Below are positions 33,019-34,990 of a stretch of 34,990 nucleotides of DNA, piece by piece (positions within the stretch are counted from its first letter, which is position 1; each line of letters opens with the position of its first letter). The notes under the pieces were generated by a model, which saw nothing but the letters and a program-made list of their open reading frames with translations, did not search any database and had not been told where the DNA came from. Source of the DNA: Bacteroidota bacterium (lineage in GTDB: Bacteria > Bacteroidota > Bacteroidia > Bacteroidales > VadinHA17); contig QKGI01000042.1 in assembly GCA_003250475.1 (NCBI GenBank), positions 1 through 34,990 of the forward strand. Reading direction: 5' to 3'. The translations under genes were made by a program, and so were the position numbers.

Positions 33019-34135
33019 CAGCATTGATATGATCCTGTTCAGAGGGAACGATGTTGCAGGATCTATTGCAGACACAAGCCTGCTGCTACTTCCGGGCTCA
33101 AATGTGGTTATCTCCCTGCTGACTCACCAGAGGCTGCTGAAGAACTTTGTCTTTGACCTTGAGTTTGCCAACAGTCTGTATACAGAAGATAACCGCCTCA
33201 CTGGTGATCCCGGGATGACGCCCCTGCCTCTTGTCAGCAAACTTATTGTAAACAATATAAGCACCTCCGGCAGCAACGCCATTGATGCTTCGTTCGGGTA
33301 TGACTCCAGGCCTTTCGATCTTAAGGTAAGGTTCAGGCAGATTGACCCGGGATTCAGATCCATGGGCACCTATTACATGCAGAACAATATCAGGAATATA
33401 ACTGTGGAGCCTTCACTAACCCTGTCAAAGGAGAGATATGTGATCTCAGGCAGCCTGGGTTTCCAGCGTGACAACCTTAAAGAGACACTGGCACACCAGA
33501 CGAACCGCACCATCGGTTCTGTAAGGGTGTCGGCCAATCCGCTGAAATGGTACCGGGCCGACCTTAACTACTCCAACTATGACATCAACCAGACCTCGGG
33601 AATAAATCCGCTTGACCCGTTGAGCACCATCAACCGTATTTCGCAGACAACAAGCAGTATAAGCCTGATGCAAAATTTCTCACTGACAGGCAAGACTATT
33701 ATGCAGAATCTGCTGGTAACTGTAAATGACCAGGCCATGACTGATCATGTCAACAATACCGGTAACTCGTTCAGGACACTGGTGGCGATGGGTTCCTACA
33801 TCATCGGTTACCTCCCGCTGAAGCTTAATCTCTCACTCACCTGGAGCTACTCCTCTGTTGACATGCCTGTCACACAAAACACAATATATGGTCCCGCGGC
33901 GTCACTGTCTGCCTCTATGCTCAAGGGCAGGCTAAGTATGGCGATGACCGGCTCTCGTTTTGCAAACTATATTGATGACAATCTTTATAATCATATCACA
34001 ACAGCTACATTAACAGCTAGTTATAAAATAACTAAAAAGCATCTTGTCAGATCAAGATTTTATATGAACCAGGGTACAGGTACATCTGCTTATACTGAAA
34101 CAAAAGGTGAATTCGGTTATGGATTTATATTCTGA
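33011..34135 (+). CDS. Outer-membrane beta-barrel protein, C-terminal part (frameshifted)
   Basis: This is the continuation of the preceding barrel in frame +1. The only upstream starts are TTG at 33011 and ATG at 33029, neither with a signal peptide, so a separate protein is unlikely. It contains many amphipathic strands (NITVEPSLTLSKERYVISGS, SVRVSANPLKWYRADLNYSN, KLNLSLTWSYSS) and ends with Phe (GEFGYGFIF), the usual outer-membrane barrel C-terminus. Whether the frameshift is real (pseudogene), a sequencing or assembly error, or translated by slippage cannot be decided here. The next gene starts inside its last 17 bp. Confidence 0.65.
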   Translation: MVNSIDMILFRGNDVAGSIADTSLLLLPGSNVVISLLTHQRLLKNFVFDLEFANSLYTEDNRLTGDPGMTPLPLVSKLIVNNISTSGSNAIDASFGYDSRPFDLKVRFRQIDPGFRSMGTYYMQNNIRNITVEPSLTLSKERYVISGSLGFQRDNLKETLAHQTNRTIGSVRVSANPLKWYRADLNYSNYDINQTSGINPLDPLSTINRISQTTSSISLMQNFSLTGKTIMQNLLVTVNDQAMTDHVNNTGNSFRTLVAMGSYIIGYLPLKLNLSLTWSYSSVDMPVTQNTIYGPAASLSASMLKGRLSMAMTGSRFANYIDDNLYNHITTATLTASYKITKKHLVRSRFYMNQGTGTSAYTETKGEFGYGFIF

Positions 34136-34990
34136 ACAAATAAAAAACAGCAGGTCTTTCCTGCTAAGGTCGGCCCTGTTGTTACTGCTGTTGTCTGTAT
34201 CATCTGCCACGGCATTAGCTCAGGTAACGGCTTCAGTTGCTGTCATGCCGCCATACAGTCCTGACATTGAGCGATATGCGGATAACACAAGGATCACTGT
34301 CCTGGCTTTTGACTATGGTGATATCGAGTGTTCTCTCCGACTGACCATTACAGGTGATAATGGGGTAGAATTAGTATCGTTGATTGACTTCATGTTTCAG
34401 ACTTTTTCTCTTCAGAATGGTATACCGGTTATTCTTTCCGGTCCGGACCTGGCGGAGTATTTTGATCTGAACCATCTGATCGTATCGGGCATTGACCCTG
34501 CAGAGCTTGCAAGCCAGGGACTGCCTCCGGGGAATTACCGCATATGTGCCAGGGTCTACAGCGGAGGCAGGCCTCTTTCGGAGGATGTTCCTTCAGGCTG
34601 CAGTAACTTCTTCAGGGTAAACTATCTGCAGCCGCCGATGCTTATCTCACCTGCAGACGGAAGCGAAATTGAAAATACCCTTGCGCAGCAGGTCATTTTC
34701 AGCTGGACTCCTTCACCCGGGGCGCCGGTCTGGACATCTTATGTTCTGAAGATCGTTGAGATAACTGATCCCGGCAGGGACCCGGATGAGGCGATGTTGT
34801 CAGCCACCACGCCTCCATTTTTTGAGGAGGAGGTTAATGGAACATCTTTCCTGTACGGCCCGGCTCAGCCTTTACTCGATCCCGGGAAGAGATATGCCTT
34901 CCAGGTGATAGCTACTGACCTGGAGACCAACAGCAGGTTTGAGAACTTCGGACGCAGTGAGGTCTATTCGTTTCGTTTCGGAAAAGAGTC
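34119..34990 (+). CDS. Large secreted surface protein (TANFOR-like), N-terminal part, 3' end outside window
   Basis: The frame is open from ATG 34119 to the edge (290 codons). After an N-terminal extension there is a signal sequence (about residues 13-35, SFLLRSALLLLLLSVSSATA, then LAQ). The next part (about 36-170) has VMPPYSPDIERYADNT near its start and LPPGNYRICARVYSGG near 145-160. This pattern resembles the N-terminal module of large uncharacterised Bacteroidota surface proteins named TANFOR. FN3-like modules follow (PPMLISPADGSEIENT, VIFSWTPSPGAP). It overlaps the barrel gene by 17 bp, so the two are co-translated and may form a surface complex. Function is unknown; family naming is from memory of the pattern, not a search. 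Confidence 0.7.
   Translation, partial: MDLYSEQIKNSRSFLLRSALLLLLLSVSSATALAQVTASVAVMPPYSPDIERYADNTRITVLAFDYGDIECSLRLTITGDNGVELVSLIDFMFQTFSLQNGIPVILSGPDLAEYFDLNHLIVSGIDPAELASQGLPPGNYRICARVYSGGRPLSEDVPSGCSNFFRVNYLQPPMLISPADGSEIENTLAQQVIFSWTPSPGAPVWTSYVLKIVEITDPGRDPDEAMLSATTPPFFEEEVNGTSFLYGPAQPLLDPGKRYAFQVIATDLETNSRFENFGRSEVYSFRFGKE

Noticed and set aside
1-34990. CRISPR arrays, tRNA/rRNA genes, insertion sequences or integrase-type mobility genes
   Set aside because: I scanned the gaps and ORFs and saw no regular repeat-spacer pattern, cloverleaf, transposase or terminal inverted repeats; the window is nearly fully occupied by metabolic genes.

Overview
The window comes from a Bacteroidota chromosome. 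The evidence is a complete SusC/SusD pair, surface glycan-binding lipoproteins, many lipoprotein glycosidases, Bacteroidota-type promoter boxes (TAnnTTTG) and a type IX secretion (T9SS) C-terminal sorting domain on one enzyme. The T9SS signal argues against Bacteroides in the strict sense. A T9SS-bearing Bacteroidales/Marinilabiliales-like or related anaerobe is plausible, but the exact taxon cannot be read from the sequence.

Almost everything between about 430 and 32310 reads as one large polysaccharide utilization locus (PUL) for a beta-mannan/glucomannan-type hemicellulose. Leftward operon (7266 to 428, minus strand): a Nudix-fold transcriptional regulator, a sodium/solute symporter (SSS), a GH94 cellobiose phosphorylase and a GH9 lipoprotein. 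It is followed by the start of a Tat-exported dipeptide-epimerase-like enzyme cut by the window edge. A 381-bp divergent regulatory region (7267-7647) separates it from the rightward operon (7648-26282): SusC, SusD, two IPT/TIG-type surface glycan-binding lipoproteins, a 1089-residue T9SS enzyme (CBM35-like, GH26, and a second clan GH-A-like catalytic domain), a GH31 with PA14 insert, a CE7 esterase with a GH2-like jelly roll, and a GH2 beta-galactosidase-like enzyme. An AraC-type regulator on the minus strand (27165-26275) separates this from a third block (27453-32308): GH5 mannanase, GH26 mannanase, GH130 phosphorylase and cellobiose 2-epimerase, ended by a strong intrinsic terminator (32358-32387).

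Inferred flow: the T9SS enzyme and lipoprotein mannanases/glucanases cut the polymer at the surface, SGBPs and SusCD capture and import oligosaccharides, and esterase plus GH31/GH2/GH9 strip acetyl groups and side chains. The SSS carrier then brings disaccharides into the cytoplasm. There the epimerase, GH130 and GH94 together could phosphorolyse every beta-1,4 disaccharide made from Man and Glc, saving ATP as Man-1-P and Glc-1-P. GH31 and GH2 add an alpha-linked and a beta-galactosyl side-chain activity, so a branched (galacto)glucomannan or a mixed xyloglucan/glucomannan diet is likely.

Beyond the terminator (32485-34990) lies an unrelated pair: an outer-membrane beta-barrel gene split by an apparent one-base frameshift, and the N-terminal part of a large surface protein running off the window. 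No tRNA, rRNA, CRISPR array or insertion sequence was recognised.
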